Of a stretch of DNA of 64,000 nucleotides, positions 26,225 through 35,766 are shown one piece after another (the first letter of the stretch is position 1; the number at the start of each line of letters is the position of its first letter). The translations under genes and the position numbers were made by a program. The DNA lies in assembly GCA_025462735.1 (NCBI GenBank), contig JAOAPC010000017.1, forward strand, positions 62,001 to 126,000, written 5' to 3'. This stretch comes from Acidobacteriaceae bacterium. GTDB lineage: Bacteria; Acidobacteriota; Terriglobia; Terriglobales; Acidobacteriaceae. The notes under the pieces were generated by a model, which made no database searches, was not told the DNA's origin, and saw nothing but the letters and a program-made list of their open reading frames with translations.

Positions 26225-29200
26225 CTACGTCCTTCTAGGTGATGGCGCTTTAGAGATGGCCTCGCGCTCCGCGTGCAACTGCTGCAGCGCTTTTACGTTT
26301 ACTTCACCGCGCTGTAGAGCTGCGATTCCTTCGGCGGCGGCGCGGGCGGCGGCGAGTGTCGTGATCGTGGGAATGCGGGCAGTCACGGCGGCGCGCCGGA
26401 TTGCCTTTTCGTCAAAGAATGGATCAGGGCCTTGCGGAGTATTCACGATGAGCTGAATGCGGTCGCCTTTGATCAGATCGACAACGTTAGGACGGCCTTC
26501 TTTCACTTTGTAAACCCGATCGCACGCCATGCCAGCTCCTTCGATAACGTCGGCAGTGCCGGCGGTGGCGACCAGCTTGAATCCCATGTCAACAAATTTG
26601 CGGGCGACTTCGGCGACGTGCGGTTTGTCATGATCGGTGACGCTGACGAAGACGCACCCTTGGGTCGGCAGCTTTTGTCCGGCGGCGATTTGCGCTTTAG
26701 CAAAGGCCTCGCCGAAGTTGTCCGCCACTCCCATGACTTCTCCGGTGGATTTCATCTCGGGTCCAAGGACGGTATCGACGCCGGGAAATTTATTCCACGG
26801 GAAGACTGGAGACTTTACGTAATAACAGGAACCGGTGTCGAGATCTTTTTGCTGGTCGATGTACTCGGGCAGAAATTCGCGCAGCTTGCGGCCAGTCATC
26901 AAGCGCGCGGCGATCTTGGCCATGGGGACGCCGGTAGCTTTGGAAACGTATGGCACAGTGCGGGAGGCGCGAGGGTTGACTTCGAGGACGTAAACTTTGC
27001 CGCCGGTTCCGTTGGCTCCAGTTGGGCGGACGAGGGTGTCCGCCCCTACGTGGTCTTCTGTTGGACGGGCGCGAACGCCCGTCGCTCCATGGTCTGTGTC
27101 TGTTTCGGCGTATCCGCTGCGCGGGATGGCGAACTGCACGTTCATCAGGCCGACGACTTTCAACGCGCGCGCCAGTTTGAACGTGTATTCGCGCATGCGG
27201 GCGAGCAGGTGCTCCGGAATATCAACCGCCGGAAGTACGCACGAGGAATCGCCGGAGTGAATTCCTGCTTCCTCGATGTGCTGCATAATTCCGCCGATGA
27301 CCACGTCTTCGCCGTCGGAGAGCGCGTCCACGTCAACTTCGATTGCGTCTTCGAGGAAGTGGTCGATCAGTACGGGTCGGTCTTGCGAATATTCGACCGC
27401 TTCCTTCATGTAGCGGACGACGGTTTCTTCGTCGTAGGCGATGACCATGGCACGCCCGCCGAGCACATAAGAAGGACGCACGAGAACTGGATAGCCGATT
27501 TTGGCGGCACCGGCGACGGCTTCTTCAAGGGACGCTGCCATTGCCCCAGGTGCTTGCGGAATTTCGAGTTCATCGAGCAGCTTACCGAAACGCTTGCGGT
27601 CTTCGGCGAGATCAATGTACTCAGGCGACGTACCGATAATCTTTACGCCCGACTTCTTAAGCGGGAGCGCGAGGTTCAGCGGAGTCTGTCCGCCGAACTG
27701 GACAATGACTCCAACCTCGGCACCTGCCGCGGATTCGTGCTCGTAAATTGCCCATACATCTTCGAAGGTGAGCGGCTCGAAGTAGAGGCGGTCGCTGGTG
27801 TCGTAGTCGGTCGAAACCGTCTCCGGGTTGCAGTTGATCATGATGGTCTCGTAGCCGTCTTCACGGAGGGCGAACGACGCATGGCAGCAGCAGTAATCGA
27901 ACTCAATTCCCTGCCCTATACGGTTGGGACCGCTGCCCAGGATGATGACCTTTTTCTTGTCAGTCGGCGCGGCTTCGTCTTCTTCTTCGTAGGTCGAATA
28001 CAGATACGGGGTGTAGCTTTCAAATTCGGCAGCGCAAGTATCAACGCGCTTATAAACAGGTTGTACTTTGTGCTTCTTGCGCAGATGGCGGATTTTTTCC
28101 TGATCACCTTTGCCGCTCAAGCGCCAAGTTCCAGCAAGTCGACCGTCGGAAAATCCCATGCGCTTGGCCTCGCGCAAGACTTCGGTCGGGACAGATTCGA
28201 TCGGGTGCTTTTCGACCTCGAGCTGCATGTCATTAATTTCTTTGAGCTGGTAGAGGAACCAGGGATCGATGCCGGTCATCTTCGCAACCTGCTTGACGGT
28301 GTGCCCCTGGCGAATGGCGTAGCGAATGTACGAAAGACGCTCGGGATGCGGCGTCACCAGGCGCTGAGTGAGGATCTTAGGCTCGATTTTCTCCCCACCG
28401 ATGCGCTTGCCGGTGTCGAGGGCGCGAACGCCTTTCATCAGCGCTTCCTTAAAAGTGCGACCGATGGCCATGACCTCGCCGACGGATTTCATCTGCGGAC
28501 CAAGGCTCTCATCAGCGCCGGGAAATTTTTCGAACTGCCATTTGGGAATTTTGACGACTACGTAGTCGAGGGTTGGCTCGAAACAGGCAGGAGTTTTACG
28601 CGTAATGTCGTTGGGAATTTCGTCGAGCGTGTATCCGACAGCGAGCTTGGCGGCAATCTTTGCGATAGGGAATCCTGTGGCTTTCGAGGCTAATGCCGAC
28701 GAACGTGACACGCGCGGGTTCATTTCGATCACGACCATACGTCCGGTGTGGGGATGTACACCGAATTGAATATTCGATCCGCCAGTTTCGACTCCGATTT
28801 CTCGGATTACGGCAATGGCCGCATCGCGCATAGCCTGGTATTCGCGGTCGGAAAGAGTCTGGGCCGGGGCGACGGTAATGGAGTCGCCGGTGTGCACGCC
28901 CATAGGATCGAAGTTTTCGATTGAGCAGATGATGATGACGTTGTCTTTCAAGTCACGCATCACCTCGAGCTCATACTCTTTCCAGCCGAGGACGGATTCT
29001 TCGATCAGCGCTTCGTGGACGGGAGAGAAATCGAGACCGCGGGCCAGGACTTCTAGCAGTTCTTCGCGGTTGTAGGCCATGCCTCCACCGGAACCGCCGA
29101 GAGTAAAGGACGGTCGCACAATCACCGGGAAGCCGATTTTCCCCGCGAATTCAAGGCCATCTTTTAAATTATTGACCAGCGCGGATTTTGGAACGTCGAG

Positions 29201-29638
29201 GCCGATCTTCTGCATCGCGTCTTTGAAGTAAAGACGGTCTTCGGCCTTCTTGATCGACTCGACACTCGCGCCTATCAGCTTGACGTTGTATTTTTCGAGC
29301 ACGCCGCTGTCGGAAAGCTCGATGGCGAGGTTCAGCGCGGTCTGTCCGCCGACGGTGGGAAGAATGGCGAATCCCGCGCCGGGAGAAAGCTCGCGTTCCA
29401 CACGAATAATTTCTTCCAGATACTCGCGAGTGAGCGGCTCGATGTAAGTGCGGTCGGCCACCTCGGGGTCGGTCATGATGGTGGCCGGGTTCGAGTTGGC
29501 CAACACGACTTCGTATCCCTCGGCCTTGAGCGCCTTGCAGGCCTGGGTGCCGGAGTAGTCGAACTCAGCGGACTGTCCGATGATGATCGGCCCCGAGCCG
29601 AGGATGAGGATCTTGGAGATGTCAGTTCGTTTGGGCAT
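26225..29638 (-). CDS. carB: Carbamoyl-phosphate synthase large subunit, with in-frame palindromic insertion
   Basis: ATP-dependent synthesis of carbamoyl phosphate from bicarbonate and ammonia for pyrimidines and arginine. It has 1137 residues against about 1075 in the family. Two ATP-grasp halves are clear: N-terminal [23 protein letters not shown]-type start, and a second half beginning [19 protein letters not shown] near 575. The C-terminal allosteric domain contains [23 protein letters not shown]. The extra residues lie mostly between NVQFAIP and [19 protein letters not shown], adjacent in other CarB proteins: about 40 residues made by two palindromes at 27024-27092. That site is a beta-hairpin of the second ATP-grasp domain. 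It starts inside the end of the secreted-protein gene. Confidence 0.97.
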   Translation of the reverse strand: MPKRTDISKILILGSGPIIIGQSAEFDYSGTQACKALKAEGYEVVLANSNPATIMTDPEVADRTYIEPLTREYLEEIIRVERELSPGAGFAILPTVGGQTALNLAIELSDSGVLEKYNVKLIGASVESIKKAEDRLYFKDAMQKIGLDVPKSALVNNLKDGLEFAGKIGFPVIVRPSFTLGGSGGGMAYNREELLEVLARGLDFSPVHEALIEESVLGWKEYELEVMRDLKDNVIIICSIENFDPMGVHTGDSITVAPAQTLSDREYQAMRDAAIAVIREIGVETGGSNIQFGVHPHTGRMVVIEMNPRVSRSSALASKATGFPIAKIAAKLAVGYTLDEIPNDITRKTPACFEPTLDYVVVKIPKWQFEKFPGADESLGPQMKSVGEVMAIGRTFKEALMKGVRALDTGKRIGGEKIEPKILTQRLVTPHPERLSYIRYAIRQGHTVKQVAKMTGIDPWFLYQLKEINDMQLEVEKHPIESVPTEVLREAKRMGFSDGRLAGTWRLSGKGDQEKIRHLRKKHKVQPVYKRVDTCAAEFESYTPYLYSTYEEEDEAAPTDKKKVIILGSGPNRIGQGIEFDYCCCHASFALREDGYETIMINCNPETVSTDYDTSDRLYFEPLTFEDVWAIYEHESAAGAEVGVIVQFGGQTPLNLALPLKKSGVKIIGTSPEYIDLAEDRKRFGKLLDELEIPQAPGAMAASLEEAVAGAAKIGYPVLVRPSYVLGGRAMVIAYDEETVVRYMKEAVEYSQDRPVLIDHFLEDAIEVDVDALSDGEDVVIGGIMQHIEEAGIHSGDSSCVLPAVDIPEHLLARMREYTFKLARALKVVGLMNVQFAIPRSGYAETDTDHGATGVRARPTEDHVGADTLVRPTGANGTGGKVYVLEVNPRASRTVPYVSKATGVPMAKIAARLMTGRKLREFLPEYIDQQKDLDTGSCYYVKSPVFPWNKFPGVDTVLGPEMKSTGEVMGVADNFGEAFAKAQIAAGQKLPTQGCVFVSVTDHDKPHVAEVARKFVDMGFKLVATAGTADVIEGAGMACDRVYKVKEGRPNVVDLIKGDRIQLIVNTPQGPDPFFDEKAIRRAAVTARIPTITTLAAARAAAEGIAALQRGEVNVKALQQLHAEREAISKAPSPRRT
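27024..27092. repeat. Two palindromic elements in tandem inside carB
   Basis: 27024-27053 is GGGCGGACGAGGGTGTCCGCCC plus CTACGTGG. 27063-27092 is GGACGGGCGCGAACGCCCGTC plus GCTCCATGG. Read on the minus strand they give [13 protein letters not shown] and [12 protein letters not shown]. Confidence 0.85.
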
Positions 29639-30209
29639 TATTTTGAATGAGTCGTGAAAATGGCAGTTTCGAGAACGATTTATAAATTGGCACGTTACTC
29701 CATTGAGCTTTAAAGTCCTCGCCGGTGTCGGGACGCGCGATTTCCTTCCCGCTGATCAACTCTTGCCACTTCGAAGCTTGCACCTTTGGAACACCGTTTT
29801 CGACTGAGTACAGGCGAACGTACGACCAGTTGTAGTTGAAGATAGACATAACGCCTTGTAGCTTGCCGCTGCTGTCGAAGCAGTACGTTATCTCATAAAA
29901 CCAATCGCCTGATTCGCTACTCAGAGAAAGGCGAGCGATCCGTTTGCCCGCTGGAAGCTCGGCAACGTCACCGACTCGGTAGCAGTCATCACATGATTTG
30001 AGTGTCTCAGGGTGAAATCTCGACCACTTGTTCGAATAGTTCCGGTCACTGAACCAAGTTCGAGTCGCAGACAGATAGGCAGGCCAGTCAACGCCACACT
30101 CGGAAGCAAATTTCTCTGAACTCCACAGGAAACGCTTGTCCGGTTCTTCCGCAAAAATCGATGAGGCAACAGTCATGACGAACAATGAGAGTGCAACTGC
30201 GCGCTTCAC
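29622..30209 (-). CDS. Secreted protein of unknown function inserted between carA and carB
   Basis: I do not recognise the family. With the GTG at 30209, which overlaps the carA stop as GTGA and has GGAGG/AAGGG upstream, the product has 195 residues. An N-terminal signal peptide ([21 protein letters not shown]) is followed by a soluble domain with cysteines in [15 protein letters not shown] and ITYCFDSSG, perhaps disulfide-bonded after export. Trp and Tyr are frequent ([21 protein letters not shown]). Its end overlaps the carB start by 17 bases. The close overlap on both sides shows that it is translated as part of the car operon, which is odd for an exported protein. Confidence 0.75.
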   Translation of the reverse strand: MKRAVALSLFVMTVASSIFAEEPDKRFLWSSEKFASECGVDWPAYLSATRTWFSDRNYSNKWSRFHPETLKSCDDCYRVGDVAELPAGKRIARLSLSSESGDWFYEITYCFDSSGKLQGVMSIFNYNWSYVRLYSVENGVPKVQASKWQELISGKEIARPDTGEDFKAQWSNVPIYKSFSKLPFSRLIQNNAQTN

Positions 30210-31336
30210 CCCTTCCACTCCTCCATCATCTTCACAAAATCTTTGAACAAGTAATGCGAGTCATGCGGGCCGGGACTGGCTTCTGGGTGGTACTGGACAG
30301 TGAACAGCGGCAGATTGCGGTGGCGCAAACCTTCGAGCGTTGAGTCGTTAAGGTCCATGTGCGTCAGCTCGACCTCGGATTGCGGCAGAGAGTCGGGATC
30401 GACGGCGAAGTTGTGGTTGTGGGCGGTGATCTCGATTTTGCCGGTCTTCAGTTGCTTCACCGGATGATTGCCGCCGTGGTGTCCGAACTTGAGTTTGAAA
30501 GTTTTGCCGCCGAGGGCGATGCCGGTCAGTTGGTGGCCGAGGCAGATGCCGAAGATTGGCTGGCGTCCCATTAGGCGGCGAATGTTATCGACTGCGTAGG
30601 TACAAGGCTCGGGATCGCCGGGGCCGTTGGAGAGGAATACTCCATCGGGCTTCAAGGCGAGAACATCTTCGGCAGGAGTCTGCGCGGGGACGACGGTGAC
30701 ACGGCAACATTCGCTGCGTAACTTACGCAGAATGTTTTGCTTAATGCCAAAATCATACGCCACTACATGAAAGCGCTCAGGCTCGTCTTTGAAGCCTACG
30801 ATTTCGATGGGTTCATGCGAGCGCTCGCCCACTTCCCAGACGTAAGGGCGATTCGTAGTGACTACTTTTGCGAGGTCGGTGCCGTCCATCTTCGGAATGG
30901 AATTGGCCTTGGCGACGAGCTTCTCAACGTCGGATTCGATGGTGGAGACTACGCCGCGCATAACGCCGTTGTCGCGCAAGTGGCGGACGAGGGCGCGGGT
31001 GTCGATCTCTGCAAGAACGGGAATCTTGAACTGCTCGAGATATTCTTCGGCCACCTGCTGCGAGCGCCAGTTGGAGCTGACCTTGGAAAACTCGCGGACG
31101 ATGAGTCCTTCAATGTAGGGACGGGTGGCTTCGTTATCTTCGGAATTCGTGCCGTAGTTGCCGATTTGAGGGTTGGTTAAAACGACGATCTGTCCGGCGT
31201 AGGAAGGATCGGTGAAAATTTCCTGGTAGCCGGTAATGGAAGTATTAAAAACGACTTCGCCGTAGCATTCGCCTTTGGCGCCGTAGCCTTTGCCTCGGAA
31301 GACGCGGCCGTCTTCGAGCGCAAGGATAGCCTGCAT
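30206..31336 (-). CDS. carA: Carbamoyl-phosphate synthase small (glutaminase) subunit
   Basis: Hydrolyses glutamine and channels ammonia to CarB. The protein has 376 residues. The N-terminal domain begins [18 protein letters not shown] and contains [19 protein letters not shown]. The class I amidotransferase domain has the nucleophile Cys in [15 protein letters not shown] and the His and Glu in [13 protein letters not shown]. All catalytic residues are present. It is the first gene of carA - unknown - carB on the minus strand. I saw no obvious attenuator or PyrR site in the 99 bases upstream. Confidence 0.97.
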   Translation of the reverse strand: MQAILALEDGRVFRGKGYGAKGECYGEVVFNTSITGYQEIFTDPSYAGQIVVLTNPQIGNYGTNSEDNEATRPYIEGLIVREFSKVSSNWRSQQVAEEYLEQFKIPVLAEIDTRALVRHLRDNGVMRGVVSTIESDVEKLVAKANSIPKMDGTDLAKVVTTNRPYVWEVGERSHEPIEIVGFKDEPERFHVVAYDFGIKQNILRKLRSECCRVTVVPAQTPAEDVLALKPDGVFLSNGPGDPEPCTYAVDNIRRLMGRQPIFGICLGHQLTGIALGGKTFKLKFGHHGGNHPVKQLKTGKIEITAHNHNFAVDPDSLPQSEVELTHMDLNDSTLEGLRHRNLPLFTVQYHPEASPGPHDSHYLFKDFVKMMEEWKG

Positions 31337-31435
31337 TCGATCTCCAGGGAGTGGATTTTATAGATTTTAGCAGAAGTGGCGGCTTACGCGAAGGAGGAAT
31401 TTACGTTGGGCGAAAATTTTCATTTGGATTCCTCC

Positions 31436-31636
31436 TCAAATGATGAGTACGCACTTACCAGACTTCGCCAGTTCGCTCACGATATGTTTGCATTCCTCCC
31501 CACAAAATCCCCACGGTTCGCAGATTGTTCGTTCTAGCCACTTCTCGGGAATGCAGTCCGCCAATGCCTCCCCTTTATGGAGGACAGAATACGTGCCATC
31601 CTCATGCCGCGCGAATTCCCAGGTGTTTGCCTTCAT
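31436..31636 (-). CDS. Small cysteine-containing protein, unknown
   Basis: Possible gene of 66 residues. The composition is protein-like, with CIPEKWLERTICEPWGFCGE and ECKHIVSELAKSGKC giving five cysteines, and no signal peptide or membrane segment. The ATG at 31636 has no strong ribosome site, and the gene stands alone upstream of carA, on the same strand. It does not overlap another gene, and its amino-acid usage is not that of a random frame. I cannot assign a function, and it could be a chance ORF. Confidence 0.45.
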   Translation of the reverse strand: MKANTWEFARHEDGTYSVLHKGEALADCIPEKWLERTICEPWGFCGEECKHIVSELAKSGKCVLII

Positions 31637-31711
31637 AAAGCGTATGCTTTTGTCTTTGGAAGTTTACCGCGGTGCCGTCTCTTCGGGACTGGGATCAAAT
31701 TTCCTAACGAA

Positions 31712-31760
31712 CCCGGCATTGCCATGCCGGGCTTTCGTTTCCCGTGCCTTCGGCACTGGA
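31712..31760. repeat. CCCGGCATTGCCATGCCGGG hairpin with GTGCCTTCGGCAC
   Basis: Second copy of the two-hairpin element seen at 23719-23770. It is followed at 31797-31850 by degenerate TTAACCGCTGAA / GACGCAGAGGAAG words of the CGCAGAG family. Confidence 0.65.
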
Positions 31761-31893
31761 GTACCTAAGCAGTGGAAACCGTCGACCTGGAAATCGGAAG
31801 CTTTAACCGCTGAACTCCCTGAGAAGTCGCCGAAGACGCAGAGGAAGCTTCAACTACACTGAATGCATCCAATCCAGTAGAATTGAAACCGAA

Positions 31894-32478
31894 ATGGCCG
31901 CAGCACCTGAAGCCCCCCAGCTAGCTAACGAGATCAAAACTGATAAGCCGAGGACCGCCAACCGGGCGGCGGCGCTATTTTCTGCCTGGGTGCGCGATCT
32001 CGTAATTTCTTTGGCGATCTCCGCTTTCATCATTGTGTTCCTATATCAACCGGTCAAGGTTGAAGGCACCAGCATGATGCCGTCGCTGGACGATCAGGAG
32101 CGCATCTTCATCAACAAGTTCGTTTACCGCATTGAGCCCATCCAACACGGCGATATTGTGGTGTTTCGCTACCCGCGCGATCCGGCCAAGAGTTTTATCA
32201 AGCGAGTGATCGGGGTTGCCGGAGACCGCGTGCGTATTGTGGATGGGCGCGTGTACCTAAACGACAAAATGCTGGTCGAGGATTACGTTCCTCACCTTTA
32301 CCGGGACGACCGGTCGTATCCCGATGTAGTGGTGCCGTCGGACTCATATTTTGTGCTGGGAGACCATCGGAGCTTATCGAACGATAGCCGCGACTTCGGG
32401 CCGGTGGACGCTTCTTATATTTATGGCAAAGCTGTGTTTGGCTATTGGCCGATGGATAAGATGGGACGGCTGCGGTAA
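31894..32478 (+). CDS. lepB: Signal peptidase I
   Basis: Membrane serine protease that removes signal peptides from exported proteins, of which this window encodes many. It has 194 residues. One N-terminal membrane helix (VISLAISAFIIVFLYQPV, about residues 33-52) is followed by the catalytic Ser in VEGTSMMPSL near residue 60 and the general-base Lys in FIKRVIGVAGDRV near 102-103. The family boxes DSYFVLGDHRSLSNDSRDFGPV are complete. Only one transmembrane segment is present, as in many Gram-positive and acidobacterial enzymes. The start ATG at 31894 has a weak ribosome site. Confidence 0.95.
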   Translation: MAAAPEAPQLANEIKTDKPRTANRAAALFSAWVRDLVISLAISAFIIVFLYQPVKVEGTSMMPSLDDQERIFINKFVYRIEPIQHGDIVVFRYPRDPAKSFIKRVIGVAGDRVRIVDGRVYLNDKMLVEDYVPHLYRDDRSYPDVVVPSDSYFVLGDHRSLSNDSRDFGPVDASYIYGKAVFGYWPMDKMGRLR

Positions 32479-32854
32479 GGCAACAGTCTGTCATCCTGAG
32501 CGGAAACGGATCATTCGCTCGCGAATGATCCGAAGCAGTCGAAGGATCTCTGCACGGCTGCTTCCCTTATGTAAACCTTCTAGGCAGTCTAACGATGAAT
32601 TCTGCAGCCGTGCCGTGGTGAAATTCCCTAAACTCGCCTGTGCTACTCCCGATGTACATGGGGTCCTTCGACTCTGCGAGAAATTCGCCTTGCGAATTTC
32701 TCGCTCCGCTCAGGATGACAGTTGGGTGGGGTGTTATCTAGCAACAAATACTCAGTTGCTCGGAGTACCGTCGAAGGCCTCTTCTTCTCTTGCTTCGTCA
32801 TAAGAAGGCACCCTCTTAAGCAATCATCCAGCGCAAGGCGTGCCGGAAATGAGC
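32479..32854. repeat. 376-base spacer holding two CATCCTGAGC-type hairpin repeats
   Basis: No gene recognised. 32489-32552 is TGTCATCCTGAGCGG, then perfect 11-bp arms GGATCATTCGC (32508-32518) and GCGAATGATCC (32521-32531), then GTCGAAGGATCTCTG. 32662-32722 is the inverse, GGTCCTTCGACTC, arms GCGAGAAATTCGC (32676-32688) and GCGAATTTCTCGC (32692-32704), then CTCCGCTCAGGATGACAG. The outer parts are shared and the inner hairpin differs yet is perfectly paired in each copy. The rest (32553-32661 and 32723-32854) shows nothing I can identify. Confidence 0.75.
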
Positions 32855-33916
32855 TCAGGCGATCTGTTTTGCGATCCAATCACCAACTTCCTTCGTTCCT
32901 AAACTCCCGCTGACGTCCTGCGTTGTTTTCTTCTGGCGCACGGCTTCGAGAACGGCGGTTTCAATCTTGCGCGAGGCGTCGGAAACTCCCAAGTGAGCCA
33001 GCATCATCGCTGAAGTGAGAATTGCTCCCATAGGATTGGCGACATTCTTTCCTGCGAGCGGCGGGGCCGAGCCGTGGACGGGCTCGAACATAGAGGTCTT
33101 GCCCGGATGAATGTTGCCGCTGGCGGCCATGCCCAGGCCACCCTGAAGTGCAGCGGCGACGTCGGTAATGATGTCGCCGAACATGTTATTTGTGACGATC
33201 ACGTCGAACTTGCGCGGGTCACGGACCATCTGCATGCACAGTGCGTCCACGTACATGTGCTCGGATTTAATTTGCGGATATTCCGCGCCGACGGCTTTGA
33301 AGACGCGCTGCCACAGGCTTCCGGCGTAGGTCATGGCGTTGGATTTGTCGCACATGAGGACGCGGTTGCGTGGCTTGCCGTCAGCTTTCTTGTTGTGGAC
33401 GGCGTATTCAAACGCATAGCGAACAACGCGTTCGACTCCTTTGCGGCTGTTGATGTCTTCCTGGATCGCAACTTCGTCGGCGGTTCCCTGCTTGAAGATA
33501 CCACCCGAATCGACGTAAACGCCTTCGGTGTTTTCGCGAATTACGACAAAGTCGACGTCCTTCGGCTCAATTCCCTTCAGCGGACAAAGAGACGCATCGA
33601 GCAGGCGCACCGGGCGGACGTTGGCATAAAGATCCATCTTGAAGCGCATGCCGAGCAGGATTTCTTTGGCGTGAATGTTCGAGGGCACGCGCGGATCGCC
33701 GAAAGCTCCGACGAGAATGGCGTCGAAATCACGTCCCAGCATCTCGAAAACGCCCGGCGGGACGGTGGTGCCGTCGGCAAGATAGCGGTTGGCGCCCCAA
33801 TCGAAGTAAGTCAGATCGAGCGGCGCGCCTGAAGCTTCAAGGACACGAACGGCTTGAGGAATGACTTCATTGCCGATGCCGTCACCGGGGATGACGGCGA
33901 TCTTTTTGTTGTTCAC
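32855..33916 (-). CDS. leuB: 3-isopropylmalate dehydrogenase
   Basis: NAD-dependent oxidative decarboxylase of leucine synthesis, 353 residues. It begins IAVIPGDGIGNEVIPQAVRVL. VVIRENTEGVYVDSGGIF is the substrate loop, CDKSNAMTYAGSLW holds the catalytic Lys, and NNMFGDIITDVAAAL the metal-binding Asp residues. FEPVHGSAPPLAGKNVANP is the adenosine-binding part. The Gly-rich IFKQGT loop and overall length fit LeuB. Tartrate or homoisocitrate dehydrogenase are related alternatives. No other leu gene is nearby, so substrate is inferred from family similarity alone. Confidence 0.87.
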   Translation of the reverse strand: MNNKKIAVIPGDGIGNEVIPQAVRVLEASGAPLDLTYFDWGANRYLADGTTVPPGVFEMLGRDFDAILVGAFGDPRVPSNIHAKEILLGMRFKMDLYANVRPVRLLDASLCPLKGIEPKDVDFVVIRENTEGVYVDSGGIFKQGTADEVAIQEDINSRKGVERVVRYAFEYAVHNKKADGKPRNRVLMCDKSNAMTYAGSLWQRVFKAVGAEYPQIKSEHMYVDALCMQMVRDPRKFDVIVTNNMFGDIITDVAAALQGGLGMAASGNIHPGKTSMFEPVHGSAPPLAGKNVANPMGAILTSAMMLAHLGVSDASRKIETAVLEAVRQKKTTQDVSGSLGTKEVGDWIAKQIA

Positions 33917-33967
33917 GGGAGGAAGATATCAGAAATCCAGGTGGTGACAAACATGCGCTGAACCCTC

Positions 33968-34080
33968 AGGGGCTAAAGCCCATATTCGGGAAACGGTGGC
34001 ACGGCTGAAGCCGTGCCCTGATACAACCCATTTCCTCATTCAACCCGTGCCGTGATACAACCCATGCCCTGATACAACCC
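33968..34080. repeat. GGCTAAAGCC / GGCACGGCTGAAGCCGTGCC repeat with tandem TGATACAACCC tail
   Basis: GGGGCTAAAGCCC (33969-33981), GGCACGGCTGAAGCCGTGCC (33998-34017), then three spaced copies of TGATACAACCC (near 34019, 34053, 34070). The tail units CGTGCC-TGATACAACCCAT look like partial duplications of the hairpin's 3' arm. Confidence 0.75.
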
Positions 34081-34144
34081 TGTGTCGACCGTCCGCCACC
34101 GGACCGGGTGCGACCGGAACTGCTCCGCTATAATCAAAGGAAGC

Positions 34145-35149
34145 ATGCATGTTATAGCGCAGCAAGAGCAGGACGCGTCCGGATTGACCGACAGCCGGCG
34201 GGAGCTGACCGCGCTGGTCGCGGGCTGCGGAATTTGCCAGCCAGATCGTGCGCTGATCGCCCTGACGGGGCGCGATCGAGTGCGCTGGCTGAATGGAATG
34301 GTCAGCAATAGCATTCGCGATCTGGCGCCAGGTCATGGAGTTTATGGGTTCGTTCTTACGCCGCAAGGGCACATTCAGGCCGACCTGTACGCTTTCAATC
34401 GCGGAGAGAGCCTGCTGGTCGAAACAGAGACAGCGCAGTCGGCAGGGCTACTGCAAATTTTTCGCAAATACATAATCATGGATAAGGTCGAGATTGAAGA
34501 GTTAAGCGAGAAAACTGCTGTGTTTAGCGTGACGGGTCCGAAATCTGGCGACGTGCTCGCCTCGCTAGGCTTGACCGAAACTCCCGAGACGCTACAGCTT
34601 GCGGAAACGAATTGGAATGGAATCCTGGCGACGTTGATTCGCGGGGACAATCCTTGTTTCCCAAACTATGAGCTGTGGGTTCCGGCGGAACAATCTGAGG
34701 CTGTTTGGAATGCTTTGTTGCAGGCTGGCGGGGTTGAGGTCCACGAGCAAACGTTAGAGACATTCCGAATTCTTTGTGGAATCCCTAAGGTTGGCCAAGA
34801 TATCCGAGAGAAAACTCTTCCGCACGAAACCGGGCAGGAGCGCGCGCTGAATTTCAACAAGGGCTGCTACATAGGGCAGGAAATTGTTGAGCGCATCAGG
34901 TCGCGTGGCGCCGTGCATAAGACCTTCGTGGGATTCGAAGTGGAAGGGCCGGTTCCTTCCGCGGGAACAAAGATCCAGAGCGAAGGCAAGGACGTGGGCG
35001 AGATCACCAGCGTTGCGGCGGAAGCATTAAAGCAAAAACGACTTGCATTGGGTTATCTGCGAAGAGAATTCATCGCTGGCGAGAAACAATTGACTGCCGG
35101 CGAGGCACAAGTGAAACCGACGACGTTGCCGTTTTCCGGGATACTATAG
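34145..35149 (+). CDS. ygfZ: Folate-binding YgfZ/GcvT-like protein for Fe-S cluster maintenance
   Basis: Tetrahydrofolate-binding protein needed for some Fe-S enzymes (YgfZ/IBA57 family), 334 residues from the ATG at 34145, which has AAAGGA just upstream. A GTG at 34082 would lie in the repeat and has no support. The YgfZ signature K-G-C-Y-x-G-Q-E is present as NKGCYIGQEIVERI near residue 240, and the N-terminal part has TGRDRVRWLNGMVSN and LTPQGHIQADL as in GcvT-fold proteins. The window encodes several Fe-S enzymes (HcrB/C-like, SdhB), but no specific link is shown. Confidence 0.9.
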   Translation: MHVIAQQEQDASGLTDSRRELTALVAGCGICQPDRALIALTGRDRVRWLNGMVSNSIRDLAPGHGVYGFVLTPQGHIQADLYAFNRGESLLVETETAQSAGLLQIFRKYIIMDKVEIEELSEKTAVFSVTGPKSGDVLASLGLTETPETLQLAETNWNGILATLIRGDNPCFPNYELWVPAEQSEAVWNALLQAGGVEVHEQTLETFRILCGIPKVGQDIREKTLPHETGQERALNFNKGCYIGQEIVERIRSRGAVHKTFVGFEVEGPVPSAGTKIQSEGKDVGEITSVAAEALKQKRLALGYLRREFIAGEKQLTAGEAQVKPTTLPFSGIL

Positions 35150-35170
35150 ACGACAAGCAAGGCAATAACT

Positions 35171-35200
35171 GTCGGACAAGAATGTCCGACCCACACGTGC
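35171..35200. repeat. Palindromic repeat GTCGGACAAGAATGTCCGAC + CCACACGTG
   Basis: Near-identical to 20704-20733. It occupies the place where the ribosome-binding site of the next gene would be. Confidence 0.75.
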
Positions 35201-35205
35201 ATCTT

Positions 35206-35766
35206 ATGGCAGAGAGAAAACAAGAAACGTTCACCGTAACCGATCGGCGGCTTTTTACCTCCGATGGGGAGTTGCGCAAAGATGCACCGGAAGAGCAGGA
35301 ACAGCCGGTTGCGATCAAACCGCCCCAGGCCGCTCCATTGAGTTCGGCCGAGGAAACCTCGCCCCCGGAAAGCCCGGAGCCGCAGGGTCCGACTGCCGCC
35401 GAGCAGCACGAACAGGCTCAGGCATATCAGAAATCTTCAGCGGAGATGGATCGGCAGGCTGAGGCAAGCGGAATGTCCGCCAAGGACATGGAGATCACGT
35501 TTGAGCGCTTTCTGGCTCAGATGTACATGACCGGCATGTTGCAACTCGGCCTCATGCATGAACAAGGAATGCCGCCGCAGGTGGATTTAATTGGCGCGCG
35601 GCAGACCATTGATACTATGACGCTGCTGCGGGACAAGACCAAGGACAATCTCACCTCGAAGGAAGAGAATTTTCTGCAGAATGCGCTCTATGAGCTGCGG
35701 ATGGCTTATGTGGAAGTGACGAATGCCATTGCCAAAAGCGCGCAGCAGGTTCCCGCCGCAAAATGA
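35206..35766 (+). CDS. DUF1844 family protein
   Basis: Protein of 186 residues from ATG 35206. A Met eight codons earlier lies in the palindromic repeat, and neither start has a good ribosome site. Residues 1-90 are acidic, Pro/Glu/Gln-rich and probably disordered. Residues about 95-175 are the conserved DUF1844 part: DMEITFERFLAQMYMTGMLQ, then PQVDLIGARQTIDTMTLLRDKT and LTSKEENFLQNALYELRMAY. The family is widespread in Acidobacteriota and other soil phyla and has no known function. It overlaps the next gene by four bases (ATGA), which suggests co-translation with the MBL hydrolase. Confidence 0.88.
   Translation: MAERKQETFTVTDRRLFTSDGELRKDAPEEQEQPVAIKPPQAAPLSSAEETSPPESPEPQGPTAAEQHEQAQAYQKSSAEMDRQAEASGMSAKDMEITFERFLAQMYMTGMLQLGLMHEQGMPPQVDLIGARQTIDTMTLLRDKTKDNLTSKEENFLQNALYELRMAYVEVTNAIAKSAQQVPAAK

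Noticed and set aside
26432-28693. 753-codon open frame antisense to carB
   Set aside because: It is the mirror of a well-conserved GC-rich gene, has no recognisable domain and no ribosome site. The carB frame explains the sequence.
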